In this document: piece by piece, positions 25,876 through 33,926 of the stretch
Layout: each line of letters starts with the position of its first letter
How positions within the stretch are numbered: the first letter of the stretch is position 1
Source of the DNA: Dyadobacter beijingensis DSM 21582
GTDB lineage: Bacteria; Bacteroidota; Bacteroidia; Cytophagales; Spirosomataceae
Reading direction: 5' to 3'
Length of the DNA stretch: 64,000 nucleotides
NCBI RefSeq assembly: GCF_000382205.1
Contig: NZ_KB907787.1
Coordinates: 845,176 to 909,175 of the forward strand
The notes under the pieces: generated by a model
The model's input: only the letters and a program-made list of their open reading frames with translations
What the model was told of the DNA's origin: nothing
Databases searched by the model: none
Translations under genes and position numbers: made by a program

Positions 25876-27516
25876 ATGAAAAAATTACTTCTAATAGTAG
25901 CATTCCTCATAACCCAGGCCACGCCGCGGGCGTTCGCGCAGTCGTTTGAAGCCGATGTGATCGTCTATGGCGGCACTTGCGCGGCAGTTACGGCGGCCGT
26001 GCAAGTGGTCAAATCCGGTAAAACGGTGCTGGTAGTTTCGCCCGACAAGCATTTGGGCGGGTTATCCTCCGGCGGGCTGGGCTTTACCGATACCGGCAAC
26101 AAATCCGTGATCGGCGGGCTGGCGCGTGAGTTTTACCACCGCGTTTACTTGCATTACGACAAGCCCGAAGGCTGGCATTGGCAGAAAAAGGAGGAATACG
26201 GCAATAAAGGCCAGGGTACCGTGGCCATGGACGGCGCCGAACGCACGATGTGGATCTTCGAACCGCACGTGGCAGAGCAGGTTTTCGAAGATTTTGTGAA
26301 GGAAAACAACATCAAAATCTACCGCGACGAGTGGCTCGACCGCGGCAAAACCGGTGTGCAGAAAGCGAATGGCCGCATTGCGTCGTTCAAAACCCTGAGC
26401 GGCAAGACTTTCAAAGGTAAAATGTTCATCGATGCTACCTACGAAGGCGACCTTATGGCCGCTGCAGGCGTGAAATACCACGTGGGCCGCGAGGCGAACA
26501 GCGTGTACAACGAAGAATGGAACGGCATTCAGGCCGGGGTGTTCCAGCACCGGCATTATTTCGCGAAGAATATAAGCCCTTATAAAAAGGAAGGTGACCC
26601 CAAAAGCGGCCTGCTGCCTTATGTTACAGCTGAAAAAATCGGTAAAAACGGGGACGGCGACCATAAAATCCAGGCCTATTGCTTCCGCATGTGCCTGTCG
26701 TCGCACCCGGATAACCGCATCCCGTTCGCCAAGCCGGCTGGCTATAACCCCGCCAATTACGAGCTGCTCGCCCGCGTGTACAAAGCCGGCTGGACGGAAA
26801 CCTTCGATAAGTACGACCCCATACCAAACCGCAAGACGGATACCAACAACCACGGCCCTTTCAGCACGGATTTCATCGGCCAGAATTACGACTACCCCGA
26901 TGCTACCTATGAACGCCGCAAGCAGATCATCAAAGCCCATGAAGTATACCAGAAAGGCCTGATGTATTTCCTCGCCAACGACCCGGCCGTACCTGCCGAC
27001 GTGCGCGCGAAAGTGAACGAATGGGGCTTGCCAAAAGACGAGTTTAAGGACAATGGCGGCTGGCCCCACCAGATATACGTCCGCGAGGCGCGCCGCATGC
27101 TGGGCCTGAGCGTGATGACCGAGAATGAGACATTAGGTAAAAAAGCAGTCGCGCAGTCGGTTGGAATGGGCTCGTACTCGCTCGACGCGCACAATGCGCA
27201 GCGCTATGTGAAGGAAGACGGTTTCGTGCAGAACGAAGGCGACATTGGCGTACACCCGAAAACGCCTTACGGCATCTCCTACGGTTCCATTGTTCCTAAA
27301 AAGGCCGAATGCGAAAACCTGCTCGTGCCTGTGTGCGTGTCCGCGTCGCACATCGCGTACGGGTCCATCCGCATGGAGCCGGTGTTCATGATCCTCGGGC
27401 AGAGCGCCGCCACGGCAGCCGTGCAGGCAATCGACGCGAAAGTGGCCGTTCAGGACGTGGATTATGCCAAATTGAAAGAGCAGCTGCTGAAAGACAAGCA
27501 GAAGCTGGAACTTTGA
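25876..27516 (+). CDS. Secreted FAD-dependent oxidoreductase (paralogue of the preceding gene, without C-terminal domain)
   Basis: The product has 546 residues. The signal peptide 'MKKLLLIVAFLITQATPRAFAQ' is followed by 'ADVIVYGGTCAAVTAAVQVV', the FAD loop, and 'LGGLSSGGLGFTDTGNKSVI'. Shared blocks with the upstream enzyme include 'VGREANS', 'AHEVYQKGLMYFLANDP', 'VREARRMLG' and 'LVPVCVSASHIAYGSIRMEPV', so the two arose by duplication or belong to the same subfamily. It lacks the ~130-residue beta-sandwich of its neighbour. Both are probably periplasmic flavoenzymes acting on the substrate of this SusCD locus. The spacer between them is a heptamer array. No clear terminator was found downstream. 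Confidence 0.88.
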   Translation: MKKLLLIVAFLITQATPRAFAQSFEADVIVYGGTCAAVTAAVQVVKSGKTVLVVSPDKHLGGLSSGGLGFTDTGNKSVIGGLAREFYHRVYLHYDKPEGWHWQKKEEYGNKGQGTVAMDGAERTMWIFEPHVAEQVFEDFVKENNIKIYRDEWLDRGKTGVQKANGRIASFKTLSGKTFKGKMFIDATYEGDLMAAAGVKYHVGREANSVYNEEWNGIQAGVFQHRHYFAKNISPYKKEGDPKSGLLPYVTAEKIGKNGDGDHKIQAYCFRMCLSSHPDNRIPFAKPAGYNPANYELLARVYKAGWTETFDKYDPIPNRKTDTNNHGPFSTDFIGQNYDYPDATYERRKQIIKAHEVYQKGLMYFLANDPAVPADVRAKVNEWGLPKDEFKDNGGWPHQIYVREARRMLGLSVMTENETLGKKAVAQSVGMGSYSLDAHNAQRYVKEDGFVQNEGDIGVHPKTPYGISYGSIVPKKAECENLLVPVCVSASHIAYGSIRMEPVFMILGQSAATAAVQAIDAKVAVQDVDYAKLKEQLLKDKQKLEL

Positions 27517-27518
27517 AA

Positions 27519-27552
27519 CCTACCGGTCACTCATTGGGCCTACCGGTCACTC
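27519..27552. repeat. 14-bp direct repeat, 20-bp period
   Basis: CCTACCGGTCACTC occurs at 27519-27532 and again at 27539-27552, just after the FAD-enzyme stop and about 70 bp before the lipocalin-like gene. The 20-bp period equals about two helical turns, so both copies would face the same side of the DNA, as expected for a tandem operator. No regulator was linked to it. Confidence 0.6.
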
Positions 27553-27621
27553 GGTAATATGCCGGGATGGAAAAGCGGTCGTTTATTTTCGTGATTATTT
27601 ATCACAAAAAACGAGACGACC

Positions 27622-28110
27622 ATGAAAACTCCATCCATGAAAAAACTGGCTAATTGCCTGATGCTGTTTGTATTTGCAGCCGCTATGCTGGCGTGCAGCA
27701 AGGATTCCGACGATCCGAAACCCGAAACGCCGTCCGGCAATGCCGTGGAAGGTACCTGGAAGATCAAAGCGATGAATGTAGACCCGGCGCAGAACGGCGT
27801 TACCGACGTGCTGGCATTCTACGAAGCGCTTACCGGAAAAAAATGCCTGTCGGAAACCGAGATTACTTTTAAAAGCAACGGCACGGTAGGCGCGAAGGTG
27901 CCCATCGGCTGCGACGACGTCATCGACGACGTCGATATTGTGGACGATGCTTCGAAATGGACTGTGAAGGACAAGAAGATCATCCTCACCGAAGGTACCG
28001 ACGTGACCGAGTTCGACCTCGAAACGAGCGCGACCGAAATGAAATGGTCGACCACCGAGGAAGAAGACGGCGTCAAATACAAAATGACCATCGTATTCAA
28101 GAAAAGTTAG
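27622..28110 (+). CDS. Lipocalin-like-domain lipoprotein
   Basis: The product has 162 residues from the ATG at 27622 (a second ATG lies five codons later at 27637). The lipobox cysteine is residue 25 in 'FAAAMLACSKD'. After a short Asp/Pro-rich tether, the mature part begins 'VEGTWKIKAMNVDPAQN' and runs as a small beta-barrel ('ETEITFKSNGTVGAK', 'KWTVKDKKIILTEGTDV', closing 'YKMTIVFKKS'), typical of Bacteroidetes lipocalin-like (DUF4923/DUF5004-type) lipoproteins. Such proteins are of unknown function. The gene is followed by a hairpin at 28184 and seems monocistronic. Confidence 0.82.
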   Translation: MKTPSMKKLANCLMLFVFAAAMLACSKDSDDPKPETPSGNAVEGTWKIKAMNVDPAQNGVTDVLAFYEALTGKKCLSETEITFKSNGTVGAKVPIGCDDVIDDVDIVDDASKWTVKDKKIILTEGTDVTEFDLETSATEMKWSTTEEEDGVKYKMTIVFKKS

Positions 28111-28183
28111 ACAATGGAAGCAAGAGAAAGTGAATGTCCTGCAAAACAAAACTTTCTCTTTAAATTTTATTAATTTACCAACG

Positions 28184-28209
28184 AATAGCCGGGCTTATGT
28201 CCGGCTATT
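28184..28209 (+). terminator. Hairpin downstream of the lipocalin-like gene
   Basis: AATAGCCGG (28184-28192) pairs with CCGGCTATT (28201-28209) around an 8-nt loop. The stem is perfect but only a short T-run follows. It lies 74 bp after the stop codon and 25 bp before the MFS start, so it may terminate the first gene or sit in the leader of the second. Confidence 0.6.
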
Positions 28210-28233
28210 TGCATAATATTGCAAGTTATTCCG

Positions 28234-29496
28234 ATGAAACCCATACAAAACCAAATGTCAACCGTCACAGCAACGCGCTCAGACGCTTCTTACCTATTCA
28301 GTGCTCCCGTCATAGTCGCTGCCCTTGGTTACTTCGTAGATATTTATGATTTGCTCCTTTTCGGGATCGTGCGCCTGCCGAGCCTGGCCGCATTAGGCCT
28401 TTCCGAAGCCGACATTTCCGTTACCGGTGCCAGCATTCTCAACTGGCAGATGACGGGCCTTTTGCTCGGAGGCATTCTCTGGGGTGTTTTGGGGGATAAA
28501 AAAGGGCGCCTTTCGGTGCTTTTCGGCTCCATTATCACGTATTCGCTGGCTAACATCGCCTGTGGTTTCGTGCAGGACGTGACGGTCTATAAACTGCTCC
28601 GCTTCATTGCCGGGATCGGTCTGGCCGGCGAGCTGGGGGCCGGTATCACGCTGGTTTCCGAAATCCTTCCGAAGCATTTGCGTGCCATCGGTACTTCCCT
28701 CGTGGCGGGGATCGGCTTGCTGGGGGCCGTGGTGGCCTATTTCACGGTCGAGTTTTTCGATTGGCGCTATGCCTATTTCATCGGCGGCGGACTGGGGATT
28801 TCGCTGCTTTTGCTGCGGATCGGGGTTTTCGAGTCGGGGATTTTCAAGGATATCAAGGAAAAAGAGCACGTCGAGAAAGGTAACTTCTTTGCATTATTTA
28901 CCAACAAGGACCGCCTCGGACGTTACCTCCGGTGCATCGGGATCGGCCTGCCTACATGGTTCGTGATCGGCATCCTGGCGACGTTCAGCAATGAGTTCGG
29001 CAAAGCGCTGGGCATTGCGGAGCCTATCAAACCGGGCCTTTCCATTATGTGGTGCTACGTGGGCCTTTCTGCCGGCGACCTTTGCAGCGGGTTCATCAGC
29101 CACTGGCTCGAATCGCGGAAGAAGGCCGTGTTTTATCTCATGATATTCACGCTCGTTTGCAGTATTATTTACCTGTTTGCGGGCATTCAAACGGCTTCTG
29201 CGCTCTATACCGTGGCCACATTGCTGGGCTTCGGGATCGGGTACTGGGCCATGTTCGTGACCATCGGCGCGGAGCAGTTCGGTACCAATCTCCGTGCTAC
29301 GGCCGCCACCACCGTGCCCAACATGGTACGCGGTACGGTAGTGGGAATGACTACATTATTTGCTATTTTTAAAGGTTCTTTCAGCGTCATTCAGGCGGGG
29401 GCACTGGTAGGGGTGATCTGTTTCGCGATAGGTATCTTCTGCATTCTCACCATCCCTGAAACGCACGGAAGGGACCTGGACTTTCTCGAAGAGTAG
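28234..29496 (+). CDS. Major facilitator superfamily transporter (sugar/organic acid proton-symporter type)
   Basis: The product has 420 residues from the ATG at 28234; an in-frame TTG at 28219 and a later ATG at 28255 are alternatives. The protein has about 12 hydrophobic helices. The MFS signature between TM2 and TM3 is present as 'GVLGDKKGRLSVLFGS', and a second one follows TM4 ('RFIAGIGLAGELGAG'). A central cytoplasmic loop ('EKEHVEKGNFFALFTNKDR') separates the two six-helix halves. It ends 'TIPETHGRDLDFLEE', similar to the sugar/metabolite-proton symporter group ('PETxGR/K'). It probably imports a monosaccharide or organic acid across the inner membrane; the substrate is unknown. Confidence 0.9.
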   Translation: MKPIQNQMSTVTATRSDASYLFSAPVIVAALGYFVDIYDLLLFGIVRLPSLAALGLSEADISVTGASILNWQMTGLLLGGILWGVLGDKKGRLSVLFGSIITYSLANIACGFVQDVTVYKLLRFIAGIGLAGELGAGITLVSEILPKHLRAIGTSLVAGIGLLGAVVAYFTVEFFDWRYAYFIGGGLGISLLLLRIGVFESGIFKDIKEKEHVEKGNFFALFTNKDRLGRYLRCIGIGLPTWFVIGILATFSNEFGKALGIAEPIKPGLSIMWCYVGLSAGDLCSGFISHWLESRKKAVFYLMIFTLVCSIIYLFAGIQTASALYTVATLLGFGIGYWAMFVTIGAEQFGTNLRATAATTVPNMVRGTVVGMTTLFAIFKGSFSVIQAGALVGVICFAIGIFCILTIPETHGRDLDFLEE

Positions 29497-29564
29497 TCAG
29501 GTGTGGTCGAGTGTAGTCGGGGAATAGTCAGGTGTAGTCAAGAATGGTCATGCGTGGTCAGAGA
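29494..29564 (+). repeat. 10-bp-period TRGTCR array (7 units) starting at the MFS stop codon
   Basis: Units in phase: TAGTCAGGTG (29494, its TAG is the MFS stop codon), TGGTCGAGTG, TAGTCGGGGAA, TAGTCAGGTG, TAGTCAAGAA, TGGTCATGCG, TGGTCAGAGA. The period is 10 bp (one unit has 11), about one helical turn. No ORF is present. A related decamer tract lies at 62081-62131. Confidence 0.8.
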
Positions 29565-29600
29565 CAAAGTGAGAGAAGAACTTCTTATTGTTTCAATAAA

Positions 29601-29657
29601 TGACAACCCCTGACAATGAATGACAACTTCCTGCCTACAAATGACAATGAATGACAA
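29601..29657 (+). repeat. 10-bp-period TGACAA array
   Basis: TGACAA occurs at 29601, 29611, 29621, 29642 and 29652, mostly at 10-bp spacing. TGACYA is the reverse complement of the TRGTCA units of the array just upstream, so the two tracts are partly complementary and could fold back on each other. The last copies cover the ATG at 29651, which argues against that codon being the start of the next gene. Confidence 0.65.
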
Positions 29658-29704
29658 AAAGAACAAACAATAACAATACAAATATCACGTCAAACGAAAC
29701 GAAA

Positions 29705-30226
29705 ATGGAAAGACGCGTAGCGCTGAAAAGCATGGCAGTTGCCATGGGCGCCATGGCGGGTTTGCCTGCGTGGGCATCCGGATGGAACAAGAATGCGGTG
29801 GCGAAGAGCGGGTTGCTTTCGGCAGACCAATCCAAAAACCTGGCGATGATCGTCGAAACCATTATCCCCAAAACCGACACACCGGGCGCGGGCGAACTGG
29901 GGGTAGGCGACTTCGTGCAGAAAATGGTGAAGGATTGCTACGACGCCAAGGCCCAGGCCAGCCTCGCCAGCGGCATTTCGAATATCGACGAGCAGAGCGT
30001 GCAGCGTTTCGGCAAGTCGTTCGCGGATGCCGGCAAGGAGCAGCGCCTGCAAATCCTGCAAGACATTGAAAAAAGCAGCGATGCCGCGCAGAAAGGCTTT
30101 TTCAGCATGGTCAAAAACCTCACGATCCAGGGTTATATGACCTCGGAATACGTCATGACCAACATTACCCATTATGAAATGATCCCCGCCCGCTACCACG
30201 GGTGCGTACCTGTTAAGAAGGGATAA
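29705..30226 (+). CDS. Gluconate 2-dehydrogenase subunit 3-family protein (Tat-exported small subunit)
   Basis: The product has 173 residues from the ATG at 29705, giving 'MERRVALKSMAVAMGAMAG' with a twin-arginine (Tat) leader. An upstream in-frame ATG at 29651 would add 18 low-complexity residues encoded by a repeat array and is less likely. The body ('LSADQSKNLAMIVETIIPK', 'DTPGAGELGVGDFVQKMV', ending 'THYEMIPARYHGCVPV') is the family's helical small subunit. Such proteins partner a GMC flavoprotein in periplasmic sugar dehydrogenases. The GMC gene starts 18 bp downstream, so they form one complex. The usual cytochrome c subunit is not encoded nearby. Confidence 0.9.
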   Translation: MERRVALKSMAVAMGAMAGLPAWASGWNKNAVAKSGLLSADQSKNLAMIVETIIPKTDTPGAGELGVGDFVQKMVKDCYDAKAQASLASGISNIDEQSVQRFGKSFADAGKEQRLQILQDIEKSSDAAQKGFFSMVKNLTIQGYMTSEYVMTNITHYEMIPARYHGCVPVKKG

Positions 30227-30244
30227 GGGACTACCACCGAAACT

Positions 30245-31957
30245 ATGGCAAATTTTAATATTGATAGTAAAAAAGCCCGCACCTACGATGCCATCGTGAT
30301 TGGCTCGGGGATCAGCGGCGGCTGGTCGGCGAAGGAACTGACCGAAAAAGGATTGAAAACCCTCGTACTGGAACGTGGCCGGGATGTGCAGCACATTAAG
30401 GATTATCCCACGACGAACATGATGCCGTGGGAGTTCGAACACCGCGAACGACTCACCAAGGAAATCGCAGACGCCAACCCTATTGCGGCGCGCTGCTACA
30501 ACTTCAAGGAATCGTCGATGCACTTTTTCGCGAAGGACAACGAGCATCCCTACATCCAGGAAAAGCCGTTCGACTGGCTGAGAGGCTACCAGGTAGGCGG
30601 TAAGTCGCTGCTATGGGCACGCCAGACGCAGCGTTGGAGCAAATACGACTTCGAAGGCCCTGCGCGTGATCAATTTGCAGTGGAATGGCCGATCGGCTAT
30701 GACGACATTGCGCCATGGTACAGCCACGTGGAGAAATTCGCAGGCATTACCGGCAATAAGGACGGCATCGACGCATTGCCCGACGGCGAGTTCCTGCCCC
30801 CGCACGACCTGAACTGTGTGGAGAAATATTTCAAAGAGCAGGTTTCGAAGCAATTTAAGGACCGCCACATCATCATCGGTCGCGCGGCGCACATTACCGA
30901 CCCGCAGCAGATCCACCTCGACCAGGGCCGTGCCAAATGCCAGCATCGCGTGATGTGCGAGCGCGGGTGCCCGTTCGGAGGGTATTTCAGTAGCAATGCT
31001 TCTACCATTCCCTGGGCGGCCAAGACGGGCAATATGACACTCCGTCCGCATTCGGTGGTGCATTCCATTATTTATGACGACAAGAAGCAAAAGGCTTCCG
31101 GCGTGCGCGTGATCGATTCGAATACGAAGCAGATGATCGAGTTTTATGCCGACATCATTTTCCTGAATGCTGCCGCATTGAACTCCAACCTCGTGCTGCT
31201 GAACTCGACATCGAGCCGTTTCCCGAACGGACTGGGCAACGACAGCGGCCTGCTGGGCAAATACGTGGCATTCCACAATTACCGCGCAACCGTTTCAGGC
31301 GAATATGAAGGCTTCCTCGATTCGACCACCGACGGAAAGCGTCCCAACAGCGGCTACATTCCCCGTTTCCGTAACGTGTACAAGCAGGAAACCGACTTTT
31401 TGAGAGGATATGCGGCCGGCTTCGGTGCCAACCGCAATACTTACAACGACCGCAATGGCCTCGGTGAATCGCTGAAAGCAGGTTTGCACGAAACCAAATA
31501 CGGCAATTGGAGCGTAGGCTCGCACATGATGGGCGAAACCATTCCGAAAGAGAGCAATTATGTAATGCTCGATAAGAACGAGAAAGACCCGTTCGGCATG
31601 CCGAAGCTGAGGATCAACGTCGGTTACGATGATAACGACGAGAAGATGATCAAGGATTATATGGAGCAGGTGAGCGAAATGTTTACCAAAGCAGGTTTTA
31701 CCAATGTGAAAACGCACGATAATCACCGCAATCCCGGCAACGACATTCACGAAATGGGTGGTGTACGCATGGGTAAGGACCCGAAAACATCGCTGCTCAA
31801 CAAATGGAACCAGCTGCACCATTGCAAAAACGTTTTCGTGACGGACGGAGCCTGCATGACTTCCACCGCTACTCAAAACCCATCGCTGACGTATATGGCG
31901 CTATCGGCACGCGCGGTAGACTATGCCGTAAAACAAATGAAGGCGAAGAATTTGTAA
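30245..31957 (+). CDS. GMC-family FAD-dependent sugar dehydrogenase, large subunit
   Basis: The product has 570 residues. The ADP-binding motif is 'YDAIVIGSGISGGWSAKEL' near the N-terminus. The 'CERGCPFGGYFSSN' segment (about 239-252) is typical of gluconate/glucoside dehydrogenase GMC proteins. The catalytic pair is His502 in 'DIHEMGGVRMG' and Asn545 in 'TATQNPSLTYMAL'. There is no signal peptide of its own, so export probably piggybacks on the Tat leader of the small subunit encoded 18 bp upstream. In Bacteroidota, homologous pairs are linked to oxidation of glucosides or sugar acids to keto sugars. The substrate here is not proven. A strong terminator follows. Confidence 0.93.
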   Translation: MANFNIDSKKARTYDAIVIGSGISGGWSAKELTEKGLKTLVLERGRDVQHIKDYPTTNMMPWEFEHRERLTKEIADANPIAARCYNFKESSMHFFAKDNEHPYIQEKPFDWLRGYQVGGKSLLWARQTQRWSKYDFEGPARDQFAVEWPIGYDDIAPWYSHVEKFAGITGNKDGIDALPDGEFLPPHDLNCVEKYFKEQVSKQFKDRHIIIGRAAHITDPQQIHLDQGRAKCQHRVMCERGCPFGGYFSSNASTIPWAAKTGNMTLRPHSVVHSIIYDDKKQKASGVRVIDSNTKQMIEFYADIIFLNAAALNSNLVLLNSTSSRFPNGLGNDSGLLGKYVAFHNYRATVSGEYEGFLDSTTDGKRPNSGYIPRFRNVYKQETDFLRGYAAGFGANRNTYNDRNGLGESLKAGLHETKYGNWSVGSHMMGETIPKESNYVMLDKNEKDPFGMPKLRINVGYDDNDEKMIKDYMEQVSEMFTKAGFTNVKTHDNHRNPGNDIHEMGGVRMGKDPKTSLLNKWNQLHHCKNVFVTDGACMTSTATQNPSLTYMALSARAVDYAVKQMKAKNL

Positions 31958-31978
31958 CTCAAATTAACTACTTGTAAT

Positions 31979-32013
31979 AAAAGGCTGCTATTCGCGAGAA
32001 TGGCAGCCTTTTT
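31979..32013 (+). terminator. Intrinsic terminator after the GMC gene
   Basis: AAAGGCTGC at the left pairs with GCAGCCTTT at the right, extended inward by ATTC/GAAT around a short GCGA-type loop, and ends in TTTTT at 32009-32013. It lies about 20 bp after the stop codon and isolates the GMC unit from the sigma-factor gene downstream. Confidence 0.9.
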
Positions 32014-32132
32014 AGTTTCCGGTCCGAAAATGTCAGGATGGTATTTAAAAAAGTTAAAATTTTTTTAATTCAAGGATAAGGGATTTTAAGTGCAACAAAG
32101 TCTTTTAATTATTACATACGAACAGACATTCA

Positions 32133-32798
32133 ATGCACGATCCTTTGCTTAACCCGGAAACGAAGCGCCCTGGGCCATTTGTGTCTCCTGTACACGAAGG
32201 CAAGGCGCCTGTGAGTGAAATCGATTCTGCGACGTTCCTGAAAGCGACTTTTGAACAGAACCCGGGGAAGGGCCTGGAATTGCTGTTTAAAAGGTATTAC
32301 AACCCGCTGTGCAGCCACGCCGTGCGTTTTGTGTACTCCAAACAGATCGCCGAAGACCTGGTGAGCGAAGTGTTCTTCCAGTTTTACCGCACGAAAGCTT
32401 ACGAAAACATCACGTCGTCGTACACCAGCTATCTGTTCCGCTCAGTGCGTAACGAATGCTATACGTATATGCGTAGAGAGTTCGGGAAAACCGACAGCCT
32501 CGAACTGAACGAGGAGCATCCGATTTCGACCTATCACCAGCAGCCGGATGCGGAAATCCATTATAACAACCTGTTCCTGAAAGTAAACGAGGTGATTGCG
32601 CGCCTGCCGATGCAGTGCCAGAAAGTGTTCTTGCTGAGCCGCTTCGAGAACAAAAAGTACCATGAGATCGCGGATGAGCTGCATATCTCGCCAAAGACCG
32701 TGGAAGTACATATCTCCAAAGCACTGAAACACCTTCGCTCCGCCCTTCATGGCGAATGGATGATATCGCTGTGCCTCACCATTTTGAGTATCCTCTGA
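32133..32798 (+). CDS. ECF-type RNA polymerase sigma factor (second SusCD-linked set)
   Basis: The product has 221 residues. The first ~40 are a non-conserved Pro-rich tail ('MHDPLLNPETKRPGPF'). Sigma region 2 spans about 45-110 ('LELLFKRYYNPLCSHAVRF', 'AEDLVSEVFFQFYRT') and sigma region 4 about 150-205 ('ARLPMQCQKVFLLSRFENK', 'YHEIADELHISPKTVEVHI'). The FecR gene begins 85 bp downstream and an STN-bearing SusC follows, so this is a complete regulatory set. A spacer of about 120 bp after the GMC terminator should carry its promoter, but no convincing -7 element was found there. Confidence 0.93.
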   Translation: MHDPLLNPETKRPGPFVSPVHEGKAPVSEIDSATFLKATFEQNPGKGLELLFKRYYNPLCSHAVRFVYSKQIAEDLVSEVFFQFYRTKAYENITSSYTSYLFRSVRNECYTYMRREFGKTDSLELNEEHPISTYHQQPDAEIHYNNLFLKVNEVIARLPMQCQKVFLLSRFENKKYHEIADELHISPKTVEVHISKALKHLRSALHGEWMISLCLTILSIL

Positions 32799-32883
32799 AA
32801 ATCAAGCTGGAAGGCCGCCCGGCTTTGCCGTCCGGAAAGGACTGTCGCGGGCGCGGCCCGTCAACATTGTAAACCGAACAAAA

Positions 32884-33906
32884 ATGGAAAGAACTATATC
32901 GAAATATACCCTTTTCGAGTATTTGGCGGGCCGCGCCAATCCGCTCGAAAGGCAGCTGGTGGAGGACTGGATCGTCCGGAAACAGAATGCCGAAACATTT
33001 CATCAATGGCTCCTGGAATATGAAACCAAATGCCCGCAGTTTGCGCCGGATCAGGACGCTGCGCTGGAAAACCTGCTCCTCCGCTTGAATTCGACGATGG
33101 AGGAAGCGGAGGAAGTGGAAGAAGGGAGGAAGGAGGAAGGGGATGAGGAGCGTTCGCCGTCCTGGTTTGGGAGGCGGAGCAGCCGGTTCTGGATGGCGGC
33201 TGCCTCGGTAACCCTGCTGGTCGGTTGCGGCTGGTGGTTTCGTGAACCGCTCCAATACAAATCTTACCAAACGGCCTACGGACAAACTACCGACGTGTAC
33301 CTCGAAGACGGAAGCCGGGTAGCATTGAACTCGAATTCGAAACTGAAAGTGCCGCGCCTGGGGTTCTGGGGCGATGTGCGCGAGGTGAAGCTGGAAGGCG
33401 AAGCGGAGTTTTCGGTGAGCCATACCATTGATCACAAGCGCTTTGTCGTGAAAACTTCGGAGGAGTTCCAGGTGGAAGTGCTTGGTACCACCTTCTCGGT
33501 GTTCGCCAGGCCGCGGGGTACCAAAGTCGCATTGAAATCCGGCAGCGTGCGCATCGATTACTCGCAAAACAACCAACGCCGGGAGGTGATGATGGAACCG
33601 GGCGACCTCGCGTTCCTCGACCACGAAGGCGCCGTCCAGCTGGAACGCAAACAGGACGTGAAAACTTTTGCGCCTTGGACCGAGCAGCGCTATGTGTTTA
33701 ACGGAACGCCCGTGAAGGAAATACTCGCCATGATCGAGGAGAATTTCGGGCAAAAGGTAACCCTCTCCGACTCGAACATCGCCCAGCGTTCCATTACCGG
33801 CAATTTCAAGACGAAAAATGCAGAAGAACTTTTGAAAACGATCTCTGAAGTACTTGACCTCAGGGTCGAGCAAAACGGCGCAAGCATCCTTTTAACGAAC
33901 AATTAA
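32884..33906 (+). CDS. FecR-family anti-sigma factor (second set)
   Basis: The product has 340 residues. The N-terminal cytoplasmic domain begins 'TLFEYLAGRANPLERQLVE'. A strikingly acidic Glu-rich linker (about 72-88, 'EEAEEVEEGRKEEGDEE') precedes the transmembrane helix (about 102-119). The periplasmic FecR domain spans about 130-230 ('YLEDGSRVALNSNSKLKV', 'EVKLEGEAEFSVSH', 'EVLGTTFSVFA') and the C-terminal DUF4974-type domain about 265-335 ('PVKEILAMIEENFGQKVTL'). It should hold the upstream sigma factor and receive the signal from the STN domain of the SusC encoded 20 bp downstream. Confidence 0.93.
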   Translation: MERTISKYTLFEYLAGRANPLERQLVEDWIVRKQNAETFHQWLLEYETKCPQFAPDQDAALENLLLRLNSTMEEAEEVEEGRKEEGDEERSPSWFGRRSSRFWMAAASVTLLVGCGWWFREPLQYKSYQTAYGQTTDVYLEDGSRVALNSNSKLKVPRLGFWGDVREVKLEGEAEFSVSHTIDHKRFVVKTSEEFQVEVLGTTFSVFARPRGTKVALKSGSVRIDYSQNNQRREVMMEPGDLAFLDHEGAVQLERKQDVKTFAPWTEQRYVFNGTPVKEILAMIEENFGQKVTLSDSNIAQRSITGNFKTKNAEELLKTISEVLDLRVEQNGASILLTNN

Positions 33907-33926
33907 TTATTCCAAACCACTTGATT

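Noticed and set aside
29651..29704. Upstream ATG of the gluconate dehydrogenase small subunit
   Set aside because: The added 18 residues are Asn/Thr-rich and overlap the TGACAA array; the Tat leader begins at 29705.
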